From positions 99,710,893-99,774,892 of the forward strand of contig CM077594.1 of NCBI GenBank assembly GCA_039654915.1: a stretch of 64,000 bases of DNA, given 5' to 3'. The position numbers were made by a program, and so were the translations under genes. This DNA is from Aquilaria yunnanensis. Its lineage: Eukaryota > Streptophyta > Magnoliopsida > Malvales > Thymelaeaceae. The notes under the pieces were generated by a model. The model did not search any database, was not told the DNA's origin, and saw nothing but the letters and a program-made list of their open reading frames with translations. Shown here piece by piece: positions 24,737-36,173 of this stretch. Every line of letters starts with the position of its first letter. Position 1 is the first letter of the stretch.

Positions 24737-25486
24737 GGCCTAAAACTCCTTTAGCTTCTTGAACTTTACCACTTCAGATCTTTTGGCCTTTAAACTTTGA
24801 CTTAGATTCACTCGTCCCTCAAACTTTGTGAATTATTACCTTTTATCCTCTCTCTCCACTTTAATGGAACATAAATGACTCTTTAAGTTATACAAGAATA
24901 AAACAAAGATAAAAGGAAGGACAAAAGGATGACTAATCATTTACCCCACATAAAGCACTAGTTCTACTCTTTTGAACAGAAGGTCATCCCATAGCTACGA
25001 TAATTTTGTTATAGATTTATGATCTAAAAAAAATTAACTTAAGTCACTTTACCCCCTAAAGAAGATAACAATTTAGTTTACAGTGTTGTCATTGTTTTGT
25101 TTGTTTCATAAATTGCTTTAGGTTACATCAAACCTTGAAGAACCCATTTAATTGGTGTTTACCACGAAGGATATTTTTAGAACGATAACTAGGGTTCAGA
25201 AGATCATGAATTTTCTGTTCAAAACTAAAAAGCTTTTTCATTATTTTTGTTCAAAATGGCATAGCTATAGCTTTATTTGAAGCAAATAGTTAGTTATCCA
25301 TTCATATTTCCTTTTGATCTTTATTAGGTCCTCATATAATCAAAAGAGGTATTTTTGATCCATTTAAGTTAGGCAGGTGGTGAAAGATACTAATTTACAA
25401 TGTTTGAGGAGTGAGTAAGTGACCATGAGTTAAAGTTTAGAAATAAAATATCCGAGTTGGCAAAGGAGTCAAAAGGGGCTTTAGTC
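24737..25486. mobile_element. Degenerate TIR element related to 30430-31908
   Basis: The left arm begins GGCCTAAAACTCCTTTAG and continues 'cttgaactttaccac', 'ggcctttaaactttgactta'. The right arm in reverse reads 'aaagccccttttgactcctt', 'tttctaaactttaactcatg', 'cctcaaacattgtaaattag'. The arms match over about 120 bp. The right tip is worn and no clear target duplication was seen. The same TIR motif ends the element at 30430-31908. Confidence 0.6.
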
Positions 25487-26109
25487 GCTTTAAAAAAGTG
25501 TTCACATTTATGAGATAAAGTGTAAGTTTTCCAAGGAAATAGGAGCCAACTGTATCTTTCTAAAAATCTTGGGGATTTTTTTGGAATTATGCCGAATATG
25601 AATGGTAGACCCAAAGAAACGAAAGAACCTGCCCAAAATATAGCCCAATTGAAATGAATGTTCCCTGATTTCGTCTAAATAAAACTAGAAAAAAAAATCC
25701 TTTAGACGCATTATTAAAGTAATAACTCAAATAAAAAACCACTTACAATAATTTCTTTGAAAAAAGATGCAAATTAAAGGAGTTCTTAAAATTTGCAAAT
25801 CCTGTTGGAGGTCTTATGTTTTTTTTTTTTTTGTTTTTTTTAACTAACCCCAAACAATTTAGATCAACTCCTACAAGGGAGTGGGCAATTGATATACATA
25901 ACAAATTTTCAAGTCCAATAACTTAAGATTTTGGTAATCAAAAGCCTTTAGAGATCTTATGTGATTATTTAGTTTCCCTTTTGACCCAGAATCCTGGAGA
26001 CTTAGAGATGGCATAGTAAAGCATTACCCCATAAGATAGATCTGCATCATCTTTGGTAAAGGGGTCAAACCTTACAGCTCTAAGTGTTACAATTTTTAAA
26101 CATACACGT
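25487..26109. other. Spacer
   Basis: AT-rich with a poly-T/poly-A interrupted tract near 25819-25840. Nothing recognised. Confidence 0.45.
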
Positions 26110-26112
26110 TTA

Positions 26113-26638
26113 GGGCCAGTCTGGGTAGACCTTTTTTTTCCTATTAATCCAACTACATTAATTGATCCCCGAGCCGACTCATATGTTAAATATGACTCGC
26201 TTCCAAAAATTGTTATTCAGTCCTTGGATTCGCAAGAATTACACCCATGACACTCCATACTTCAACTAAGCCTCATTTCCACCTCCACCTTCTCTCTCCC
26301 TCAATTTCTATATCACTGGTAGGCGTCTTCGCTGCGACAAGGGGTCGGTATAGGACGACTTGGATCGACGCCATAGGGTGGCTTCCAGGGCTTGGCATCC
26401 CAGTGTCTCAACAGTGGCAGGGTCATTGGTCAAGTGAGGGGTTTGACCGTCGTTGGGTTGCAATATCGTTGAAGTATGCCAGAGACTATTTGGGAAGGGC
26501 GCCTTGGAATGTCCAATCAGGACCAGATTTGAGACTGAATTATCGAAAGCTGGTCGCATTTGACCGCAAGTTGAGCCAGATTAAGTCGATTAATGCCGTT
26601 GGATTAATGAGAGAAAAGTACTCTATCCAAACTATTCC
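26113..26638. mobile_element. PIF/Harbinger (Tourist-like) MITE
   Basis: 526 bp; left end GGGCCAGTCTGGGTAG, right end in reverse GGAATAGTTTGGATAG, with shared 'attaatccaac..cattaat' inside both arms. A TTA trinucleotide flanks each side (26110-26112 and 26639-26641), the target typical of PIF/Harbinger, and GGGCC.GT.TGG is a common Tourist terminus. The middle (about 26320-26560) is more GC-rich and has a 131-codon frame (26247-26642) that runs through the right TIR, so I do not call it a gene. Confidence 0.75.
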
Positions 26639-26641
26639 TTA

Positions 26642-27698
26642 GTTCTTTTATGAAAGAAAAAGAGGTACTGTAAAAATAAATACATGCCATAAGCAAAAAA
26701 GAAATTAACGAGTTGGAGAGGATAAAATGTGAACTTCAGTGAAACTTCATAATTTGCTATGGAAGCGTGGAGGAGAAAGCCATGAAGGGGGAAAAGCACC
26801 AAAAGGTTGATTGATGAAAAGGAAAAGTATTGAGGATGCAAAGAGTTTAGCATCACCGTTGAAAAGCGAGGCGGCAAGTGATCCCACTTTGCCACGTGGA
26901 GGCTTTTGTTCACATGGCACAACTTGGCCCCACCTGATTTCTTGTGGACCCTTCTCATTCAGATACCTGCCACCGCCCTGCCTGGATTCTTATCTTCTTC
27001 CCCATCGCCACCGGCGCGCGCAGGGGCTGCCTGGGCTTCTTACCATCTATTATACCAGTAACAATCTCTTAAATTCTACTATAATTATTTATGAATTAAA
27101 TAAATTTATAGTCATACCATACCTTTGTAAGGATTTCGATTTTGGTAGTGAGGTGTATAGAAAACCTGTATATTTTTACTAGAAATTATACATATATAAG
27201 ATCTAAAAACAATCATACATAAGAAAATTAATTAATTAATGATTCTTTTATGTTGATGAAAGAATAATTCTATTATATTTTTATTTTTAATTTGTATGTG
27301 TATACTTTTTAATTAATTTATTTTTCATCCATACACGAGATTATTATTAGTTTCATTGAATTAGTTTGAATGTTAGGACTGGTGCTAATTAATTACCGTG
27401 TGAACTCGAACTATGCATCCATAGTTTCTATATATCTTTCGCTTCTCAACAAACACAAATCTATTGATCGCGGATCAGTATACTGTAAATACATAATACG
27501 ATATTGTAGTTTTGGTCCCAATTCATTTTCATGTTCCATTAAAAAAAAAATCATTTTCTTTCACCGTTTCATCCTATGAATTCTATATCATGGTTTGAGA
27601 AACTTTATATCCCTCCCTCCGGTATTGTTTATTCTACTTGTATAGGTGCGAAGATTAAAAAATAATAAAATGATCTACATTATTCTATTTTGGAAGAG
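26642..27698. other. Spacer
   Basis: 26760-27040 is somewhat GC-richer and has only a weak frame without family resemblance; the rest is AT-rich. Around 27603-27640 a block 'ccctccctccggtattgttt' resembles one end of a Stowaway element, but no partner end was found. Confidence 0.45.
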
Positions 27699-28141
27699 TT
27701 ACAAAAATCTCCCTGTGGTTTGGTCAACCTACAGTTTGCCCCCTCTATTTTGAAAAACTTACACTTTACCCCTTATTTTTTTACACTACTAGATAACAAC
27801 TTCTGAAACTATATTTAAACTATACGATAATCATCTTCTAGTAATTTTAATCTATCCAGTATTTTTTTTATAGTTAATAGACATTTTAAACTATCAGTTT
27901 TTCCTTTCTGTAAATGTACTTTCCCATTGTAATTATATATCAGTATTTTTTAAAGGCCGGTTGAATGTGAAAAAAATATCAAAAATCTTGAAATTACTAG
28001 ACCATTATTATCATATAATTTAAATACAGTTTTAGAAGTTGTTATCAGGCAGTGTAAAAAATATAGGGGGCAAAGTGTAGGTTTCTTAAAATAGAGGGGG
28101 TAAACTGTATGTTAGACCAAATCATAGGGAGGTTTTTGTAA
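27699..28141. mobile_element. Foldback MITE
   Basis: 443 bp, nearly all inverted repeat. Left TTACAAAAATCTCCCTGTGG, then 'cagtttgccccctctatttt'; right arm in reverse TTACAAAAACCTCCCTATGA, then 'cagtttaccccctctatttt'. Both continue with 'gataacaacttct(g/a)aaact'. Related in layout and internal motifs to 6925-7339. No convincing target duplication. Confidence 0.72.
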
Positions 28142-28185
28142 TTTTTCCTTTTATTTTACCTTGATTTACCCTTTCATTTTTACTA

Positions 28186-28535
28186 CTAAAAAAAAAGTTT
28201 TAGTGATGGATATTAGCCGTCGCTAAATTGTTTGTAGCAACAGATTTGTCATAGCTAATTTACTTGCCACTAATAACTTAGTGACGGTTAGCCATCACAA
28301 AGATGATAGTCAATAATTTTCTAGCACTGATCTGTTGCCGGTAAATTAGCGACGATGGCTAACTTTCGCTAATAACTTAGCAAAGGCTAGTCGTCGCTAA
28401 GTTAGTGAATGCTAACTGTCGCTAACTTAGTGAAGGCTAGCTGTCGCTAATATTGTAATATTAGTGACGACTAGCAGTCACTAAATTAATTACAATAGGC
28501 CTTCACTAGTCAACAGTCATTTTTTGTAACTTATA
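28186..28535. mobile_element. CACTA-like fragment with subterminal repeats
   Basis: Begins TACTACTAAAAAAAAG, one base from a CACTA terminus, followed by at least eight short direct and inverted copies of a motif like 'ttag(c/t)gacgg(c/t)tagc' and 'gccgtcgctaa'. Dense subterminal repeats of this kind are typical of CACTA transposons. The far end is unclear, so this is a remnant or miniature copy. Confidence 0.5.
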
Positions 28536-28545
28536 GTCATTGCTA

Positions 28546-28547
<2 letters not shown>

Positions 28548-28582
<35 letters not shown>
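28548..28582. repeat. (TA)n microsatellite
   Basis: About 17 uninterrupted TA units. Confidence 0.9.
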
Positions 28583-28583
<1 letters not shown>

Positions 28584-29062
28584 TCCTTAATTTCTTTTTC
28601 TTAGTCCTACATACATTACCATATTATTGTATTTCTACAATTAAACAATTATATATCTACACCAACAAAATACATCAACAATGTCCTTTTAATAATTAAG
28701 TCATACATTATTGGAAAGATCGATATATATATTTTGTTCATTCTCAGTAAATTGCAATTCTACCACAAAAAGAGGTCTTAATAACCAAAACATGTTTGAA
28801 AGTGCAGAGCCTAAGAGAGTATATTTGAGTAAATCTATTCTATGATTGGGTAGAGCAAAAATTCCAAGAATTAGCTCTGTAACATTGCCACAACTTGCTT
28901 TTAGTAGGCTCCCCACTTTAGTGGAAACTCAAGGCATTTTATAATCCTGAAACATAATAGAAAAAAACTGTAATGAATTGTGCACCACTAATTTAATATG
29001 CAAATTAATGCACAAATAGGGTGTTACATTTCACCCACTTAGGTTAAAAAAAAAAACACACA

Positions 29063-29113
<51 letters not shown>

Positions 29114-29690
29114 TGGTGTACACACACTAATGTTCTTTCATAAGGCCATGTTTACTCACTCAATTAAGCCAAAGAAATTAATCCATAAAACACTGAGAAA
29201 GCATGTCAAATTTAGGTTTTTCGATTTACACAATTTTTTTAGTAAACTAAACCATATAACCATAATGAAGAAGTAAAATAGTGGCATAAGCTAAAATCGA
29301 AGCTTTGGAGTAAGTCCAGAACAATAAAAAAGTATGATAGAGTTAGAAGGATCAAACTTATCTAGCAAAAATCATCATATTGGTCTCAAAACTGAGACTT
29401 GGTTTCAGAAAAAATTGCGGTCTTGAATTGAAGTATCAAGAACACGAATTAAGACCTGAAAAGAATAGTTAATCTCCAACATAATCCAACATAAAAAGAG
29501 CCAACGTAATGTCAGCCTCTTAGCTCTCTATCAAATCTTGAATTTAGGCAATGCAATTCAGATTTCAACCATGGAATCGAAAATTATAATGTATTATGAT
29601 TTTCTACTTTTAGTATAAAAGCATAGGATTAGGATCTATGTCCCCATTAACAAAAATCATTATAATCAGAGCATGTGCTCTTCTAGTCGT
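28583..29690. other. Spacer with CA microsatellite
   Basis: AT-rich DNA around the (CA)n run at 29055-29112. No gene recognised. Confidence 0.5.
29055..29112. repeat. (CA)n microsatellite
   Basis: Nearly pure CA repeat of about 28 units, one CT interruption near the start. Confidence 0.92.
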
Positions 29691-29696
29691 CCAAAT

Positions 29697-30110
29697 ATTA
29701 TTATTATTGATGGGGCTAGGTGCCACACGTCTGATTTGGGTGTAGCCTAGGTATGGATGGGGACTAATGGCAATGCCCTTTCTCAACTTCATCAAGGTAT
29801 CTTTATCCATCAGTGTGAATCTGTGCACACTTAAGGCTAAGCTTCATACCATCCATGGGCTCTTATCACTAACATTTGATCATAATCAATTCTTTGTTAC
29901 TTTGCTAACTAATTGTTCACACGTGTTGCAAATGTTATTAGGTATTCTTGATCCAGGTCTCTCTCTCTCCATGTGGTGGTTCGTAAAATCCTATACCTTT
30001 TTGACTTTTTTCAACACTGTTTGGTGGTGGTAGTGCCCAGACAAAGGGTTATTATTGTTCATCAACTTGCAGTATCTTTTTTCCTTTAATTTTCTCTTTA
30101 ATGTATTGTT
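29697..30110 (-). mobile_element. 5'-truncated LINE 3' end
   Basis: Matches the 3' end of the LINE at 55495-55910 over about 400 bp. Shared blocks include 'accatccatgggtt(a/c)tt', 'aatccaggtc' and 'gtggtggt(a/g)gt.cc(c)a.acaaaggg'. In minus orientation it ends at a simple AATAATAATAAT tail (29697-29709), as expected for a LINE 3' end. No coding capacity. Confidence 0.6.
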
Positions 30111-30429
30111 ATTGTGATTACAAAAAAAAATTTATTATAATTTGTAAAATATATTTTTTGAAAAATGAATTATAATGGAAAATTAAAAAGTAAGAAATAA
30201 AGAAATAGCTTCCCAATTACAAAAGAATGTAAGAGATTATTTACGAAGTTAGGGTTGCTATTTTTGAAAGAAAAACATAGAAAATGACCATACATGTGGA
30301 ATAAGGAAGGCGCTAGATAGGAATTAAATGGGTGGTGAGAGGCATAGGTAGCTGGGTTAGGGTTTGAAAAAGCAAAGCAGCCGAAATTGGTTTGAAACAA
30401 ACAGTATGAAGGATCCTGTGAATAAAAAA

Positions 30430-31908
30430 GGCCTAAAACTTCTATTACCCATGAACTTTGTCAACTTGGACCTTTTACTCCCTAAACATTAACTTGCCCT
30501 TCAAATCTTGTAAATTGAAATCCTTTACCATTTTACCCAGTTAAAAGAGTCTTTGACTTATATGAAAACTAAAATGAAGATAAAATAAAAGATAGAGGGC
30601 TAACTAAACTACTTTCTCCTCTCTACCCCTTAAATGAACAATCTTGGTGGCCACCAAAAATGCCTTTGATCTTGCAACCCTTCACCAACTCTGTGAAGCT
30701 AGGGTGCCAATACCTTTTCAACCATATTCTTTACCTCCTCCTCATTCCCATCACCAGCACTATCTTCCTCTACCTCCTCTGCTTCAGCCTCGACTAGCTC
30801 CTCTCCCTCCACCTAAACATCCTCTACCACTACTTCTAAATGAACAGAATTAAGCAACTAATTTGGTGCAAAAAGTAATATACTTGATAGATAAACCATA
30901 CAATTCTACATGGTCAAAAATCAATTTTTAATAAAATATCATTTTTTAATAGTATATGTTGGCTATTTATATATACGATATACATTAGGTGCCCCTAGAA
31001 ATCTCATTCAAGCATCATCAATGGCCATGATAGGCCAAAGTGTGAGGGTATATCGTAAAAAAGAAGATTGGATATTAGGTCTGTTTGCCAGTGCATTGAG
31101 TGGCCGCAATTTTAGGTGTTTGCTTGTTTTGGCCCACAAAAAACAAAAGAGGTTGGCAAATTTCAATCTCATCATCCATATGGCTATTAAGGGTGGTAGA
31201 AAAATAACTAAAAAAAAGCTAGATTTTTCTTCTAGCACTGTTCTTGTGCACAATTTGGCAAATTAGCAACTACTAATCAAAATTTGTGATTCGGGTTTTG
31301 GTCATTCCGAATTGAAAAGCTGTTGTGGTTAGTGAAAAGTATCACACTGAATTATAACCAAAGGAATAAGCAAGCATGCTACTACCAAACTATCTCTTTC
31401 GGATGGGTGGCACCACCATCCTTCTTTTTAACCTCCACTCAGTCAAGTGAAGTATAGGTTGGTCCATGTGGTGCTGGCCAAACAGGGGTGCTAACGATAA
31501 GGTGTATAGATTTGTGTTTGAGGATAAGATGAGCTAATCAAGGCTGGGAAGACTGTGGCGTTAATAGGGACGATGAGGAGGTAGAGAATGATGTCAATGA
31601 GGATGAGAAAGTTGGAGCAGCTTGACGTACTTCATCTTAACAAAGTTGGTGAAGGTCTACAAGTTCGAGGCATTTTGGTGCGATTGTTAGTTTTAGGGGC
31701 AAAAGAAGAGGAAGTAATTTAGTTAGTCATCTATCTTTTATTTTATCTTCATTTCAGTCTTCATATAAGTCAAAGACTGATTTAACTGGGTTAAGGGGAT
31801 AAAAGGTCTCTACTTACAAAGTTTAAGGGGTGAATTGACCTAAGTTAAAGTTTAAGAGCTAAAAGATCTGAATTGACAAAGTTCAGAGAACAAAAAGGGT
31901 TTTAAGCC
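30430..31908. mobile_element. Mutator-type TIR element, GGCYTAAAAC family
   Basis: 1479 bp. Left end GGCCTAAAACTTCTATTACC, right end in reverse GGCTTAAAACCCTTTTTGTT; the arms match over roughly 190 bp and patchily to about 300 bp ('cttcaccaactctgt' against 'cttcaccaactttgt'). A perfect 10-bp duplication, gaataaaaaa, flanks it (30420-30429 and 31909-31918). The interior has short frames only (a Pro/Leu-rich one at 30644-30853 lies mostly in the arm). No transposase. Confidence 0.85.
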
Positions 31909-31927
31909 GAATAAAAAATTGTTACAA

Positions 31928-31947
31928 GGGAGGGGAGGGGGAGGGGG
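31928..31947 (+). other. G-quadruplex-type G-tract cluster
   Basis: Four G runs of 3, 4, 5 and 5 separated by single A bases, just outside the Mutator-type element. The pattern fits a G-quadruplex; function unknown. Confidence 0.6.
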
Positions 31948-31964
31948 TCAGTCATCTTGCGGAT

Positions 31965-32440
31965 AAATTTACATTTTCAATCCTAAAACTTGTCCTATTT
32001 TTTATTTGAGTTCTAAAATTCTTAACTTTTTTAATATCGATCATAAAACTTTGCTAAATTATTAATAACTAGTCTTATATAAATTATTAATAACTAGTCT
32101 TATACTCACTGAGAAATAATTATTGAATAAGAATGTAATTTATAGAGAGGAAAAATTAAAAATTTAAATGGACCATCAACTATTAAAAATTTATTTTTTA
32201 ATTTAAATTTATTGAATAATAATTACCAAAAAAATTAAATTATCATTTAAAAAGTTGGTTTAGAAAAATGAGCAGTTCTAGGACTGACGGTTTTTAGGAA
32301 TTATTTAAAAGAATGAAAGGTTTTCAGACTAATAATTTACTTAATTGTAATATTTTTGAACTCAGTAAAAAAATAAAAAGGAAAAGTGTCATGACTAAAA
32401 TAAAAAAGTACATAAAAGTTTAGGACTACAAATGCATTTT
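31965..32440. mobile_element. Possible degenerate MITE
   Basis: Ends resemble each other in reverse: left 'ataaatttacattttcaatc' then 'ctaaaacttgtcctattttt'; right in reverse 'gaaaatgcatttgtagtcct' then 'aaacttttatgtactttttt'. Similar ends occur at 46386-46704. Boundaries and target duplication are unclear. Confidence 0.35.
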
Positions 32441-32880
32441 CCCTGTCGTCAGGCAAATAGGGGCGTAGGCCTGGCCACATGGAGCAAGCACAGATTCCAA
32501 CAAAGTATAATCTACCAAGTTTGGGATATTTCTTATACACACATACAGACCGAACCATATATTATAAGTGTATATATCTGCTTCACAAGCAATAAACGAA
32601 TCCTTTTCATCTATTTGTATCCATGTAAATTTAAATATAAATTCCATGCTGATCAGAGATATCTACCAAGACAAATACATTACAAGTACTGGCCAGTATT
32701 TAGTAGGAAAAAAAAAAACAGAAAATAAACAAAAAGAAAGTTCTAAAGCAAAGTAAAGGGGAAAAAGCAAAGCAAATTCTAAGGGCGTGACAGAGGCTGC
32801 CTGCCTCCCACAATTGGCTTTTTCTATCTCTTTTTGTCTTGACATTAAAAACCCGAGCAGCCTCTCAAATCCCTCCCTTC

Positions 32881-32917
<37 letters not shown>

Positions 32918-33132
32918 CCGCTGCTCTGCCATATAAACACCCCAATATTCCCAAGGTCTCCTTCTAGATTTTGAGTTTTGAAACATCTTCTGAGCAGATT
33001 ATTGGTTTCTGTATATATAAGTACGAATCTTTTGGGTTGTTCTTAATTACAGGGATTGTATGTGTTGAAGTTGTTTATTAATTGGCCTGGAAATCAGGAG
33101 AACGTACGTAGGTAGGTTGGAGATATATATTA
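32441..33132 (+). promoter_or_regulatory. NAC gene promoter and 5' leader
   Basis: A (CT)n run (32884-32912) is followed by TATAAAC at 32932-32938, about 200 bp before the NAC start codon. CT-rich tracts near the start of transcription are common in plants. No other motif is claimed. Confidence 0.5.
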
Positions 33133-36100
33133 ATGGCCCCTGTCTCATTGCCTCCTGGTTTTCGGTTCCATCCGACGGACGAAGAACTCATCGTATATTA
33201 TCTCAAGAGGAAAATCAACGGCCGTAAGCTTGACATGGAAATCATCCCTGAAGTCGACCTCTATAAGTGCGAGCCTTGGGACTTACCTGGTATAGTGTAG
33301 TATATAATTGATTACTCTTCCTTTTTAATTTCTTTCCTTAACCATATACTTAAAATTTTTTTGCGTTCTGAATGAATTTCTAAAGTTTGAATATTGGAGT
33401 TGAACGATTGTTTGGTTCATCTTTTGTAAGTAAGTTTGATTAGTAGGTAGTGATAATCAGAACTTAAGACACGAAACAAAAGTTATACTTGAGATGGATG
33501 CATGAGAACAGAAAGATTGCAACATAAGACAATATTTATATATATGCCTTGGTCTTGGTTAGGCCTGACCTTGTCAAAAAAGAGAAAAAGGAATGGAGTG
33601 CATTCTCTGCAACCATATATGCTTTCTTCTTTTATACTACTCTTTTTTTTTTTTTTTCATTTTCCTGTATATATCATGATCTTGCTTAGAACAATTCGCA
33701 GATAGATTATTGTAATTTCATGGAATCAATTTATTATTTAAAAAAAAAAAAAAGAAAAGCTATTATTAATGCATGGTACAGGGAAGTCTTTGCTGCCGAG
33801 CAAGGATATGGAGTGGTACTTTTTCAGCCCCAGAGATCGCAAGTACCCGAACGGTTCGAGGACGAACCGGGCAACCAAAACAGGATACTGGAAGGCCACG
33901 GGGAAGGACAGAAAGATAAACTCCGACATGCGAGCGGTGGGGATGAAGAAAACCTTAGTTTACTATCGAGGGAGAGCCCCCCATGGCTCCCGCACCGATT
34001 GGGTTATGCACGAGTACCGCCTCGAGGAGCGTGAATGTGAAAATTCTGCTTCTGGCTTACAGGTACTTTTTCTCTTGTTTTCACGGTGTTAGTGTTTAGC
34101 GTTAGCTCTAGCGATTTGTGATGGAGATTAGTGTTTCCATCATTAATTTATTTGACATGGTAAATATATATATATATTTGTGTGTGTTTGTGGGTGTTGT
34201 TACAGGATGCATATGCACTATGCCGGGTGTTCAAGAAGACGGCAATAGTGGTCCCAAAGATTGCAGAGCCATACAACAGTTCCTCCATGAGCAGAAGCGC
34301 CCAATATCTGAGCGACCATTCCGAGACTTCCGACTACGGCATCAATCAAAATATTTGTGGCGCAGCCGCCTCACCCAGCATCAACGCCGGCGCATCATCA
34401 TCTCTTGATCATATTTGTGATGCGAAATGGACCCAGTTCTTATCTGACGACGCCTTCCCTCTGGCCGCTTCCTCTCCCTCTCTCCCCAGTTGTGGATCCT
34501 TTCCCTATCATCCTTCAAAGGTACTATTAACCTGATGAGAAAAATAATAAAAATTAAATACTCTATCGATCTGTACATTTGGTTCATTGATGAATGCCTG
34601 CTGCATGCATGCAGGTTGATGTGGCTCTGGAGTGCGCGAGGCTACAACACCGGTTGGCGCTGCCGCCATTGGAGGTGGAGGACTTTCCTCGGTCGGGACG
34701 ACTAGCTGCTGCGGCTGAACAGAAGGTGCATGTCCATGGAGAGACCGATATTTTGCACGAAATTCTGTCGGTGGCTCAAGCTTCACAGGACCTAATAAAT
34801 CAGCAGGACACGTGGGGATCGTGCACAGCCACGGCCACTGGCACTGGCATTGGGACTTCTAATTATCATGATGATTTCAGTTTTAACATAGCAAGCAAAT
34901 TAGAGACGACGCCGCATCAAAATGCTGATCATATGAATTGCTTCAAATACTTTGACAATAATATACCCATGCCAGATGACTATCCCAATACACGGTCAAT
35001 AATGATAGATGACTTTGGGGAGGATTTTAATTATAAGACGGACCCAAACGTGAGCATGGCTGAGAATTTGAGATGGATCGGAATGTCCGAGAAAGATCTC
35101 GCGCTCCAGTACTATCAGGTACTAATATTTAATTTTATTAAATTATTTATTTTTTAATTTCCACTCTCTATATATATAACAGGTTTTCCTAATAATTAAT
35201 TAGTATTAAATAAAATTAAGATACTCCACTTCATCAAATTAACCGAATTAATGTTTACTAATTTTCTTATAAACAGAATTCCATGGGAGAACACAAATTC
35301 GTGCCGATTGAACATATTTCCAGCTCCCGGGGGGGACATGAAGAAAGCGCATTTCAAGGTATAATACTAATGGTAACAATATTTTATCCTGCTACAAATT
35401 AAACGTTACGTCTCATCAGTTGGACGGAAAAAAAGTAAACTAAGAGAATAGAACCGCAACAAACAAAGACGAGTTATATAAATCGGTCATTTATTATTTG
35501 TAGAAACATATGTAAATGAATAAAATACTGTAAATATTAATCATGTCCAGGAGAAAGTGAACATCAAAACTGGGCAGCAGCTGGTTTTCGTGACACAGAA
35601 GACCAGAGCGACTTTGCGCTAGGGTTCATCTCTGACGAAATCCCCAACGACAATGATGACAACAACGAAGGAGAAGAAGAAGGGAAGGTGGGAGATCTGG
35701 CGAGCTCGCCGAGCTTCGAGGTGGTGGAGGAAATTAAAGTGAACCATGGAATGTTCGTCTCAACTCGGCAAGCGGCCAACACATTCTTTCACCAGATTGT
35801 GCCTTCTCAGACCCTTACGGTCCACCTCAACCCAGCAACCATGGCCGCTGACTTCTCAAATATTGCACAGAAACCATATCAGCCACGGATCAGGAGGCCT
35901 CCAACTTCTCTTGTTTGTGCTCTATTACTTCTGTTGATCCGATACTGTTCTTATTTTCAGCCAGATCATCATCATAGCAACTCAAACGAGACGTTGCTGT
36001 TAACGAATTGCTCCATGAATTCGAAGAACGTGAGGGCAAGGATTCAAGTGCAGAAGGAGGAGAAGGAAAGTGAGGTTAAGAAGAATATTGCAAGTTATTG

Positions 36101-36173
36101 GGAGGGTTTGAGCTTGAACATTGTTTTGAAATTAGGGTTTTCGATATTGTTCCTTTGGTCGATGTGCAATTAA
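33133..36173 (+). CDS. NAC transcription factor, NAC045/NAC086 type, with C-terminal hydrophobic tail
   Basis: DNA-binding regulator. Exons 33133-33289, 33782-34062, 34206-34520, 34615-35118, 35277-35358, 35551-36173; total 653 aa. The NAC domain spans about residues 6-155 with subdomains A ([15 protein letters not shown]), C/D ([20 protein letters not shown]) and E ([11 protein letters not shown]). The long variable C-terminal part has an acidic stretch ([13 protein letters not shown]) and ends in a basic segment plus a hydrophobic stretch, [18 protein letters not shown], that could be a membrane anchor, as in NTL-type NACs released by proteolysis. A second hydrophobic stretch ([15 protein letters not shown]) coincides with a 48-nt exitron-like segment. 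The domain resembles NAC028/045/057/086; Arabidopsis NAC045/086 act in sieve-element enucleation, and transfer of that role here is inference. Confidence 0.9.
35913..35960 (+). other. Exitron-like segment in NAC exon 6
   Basis: 48 nt (16 codons) that begin GT at a codon boundary and end TTATTTTCAG. Removal keeps frame and deletes a hydrophobic stretch, joining ...TSL to PDHHH. It is short for a plant intron, so it may be retained, spliced, or chance. Confidence 0.4.

Noticed and set aside
26247..26642. 131-codon plus-strand frame
   Set aside because: It runs through the inverted repeat of a Tourist-like element and has no known domain.
30644..30853. Pro/Leu-rich 69-codon frame
   Set aside because: Lies largely in the inverted repeat arm of a Mutator-type element.
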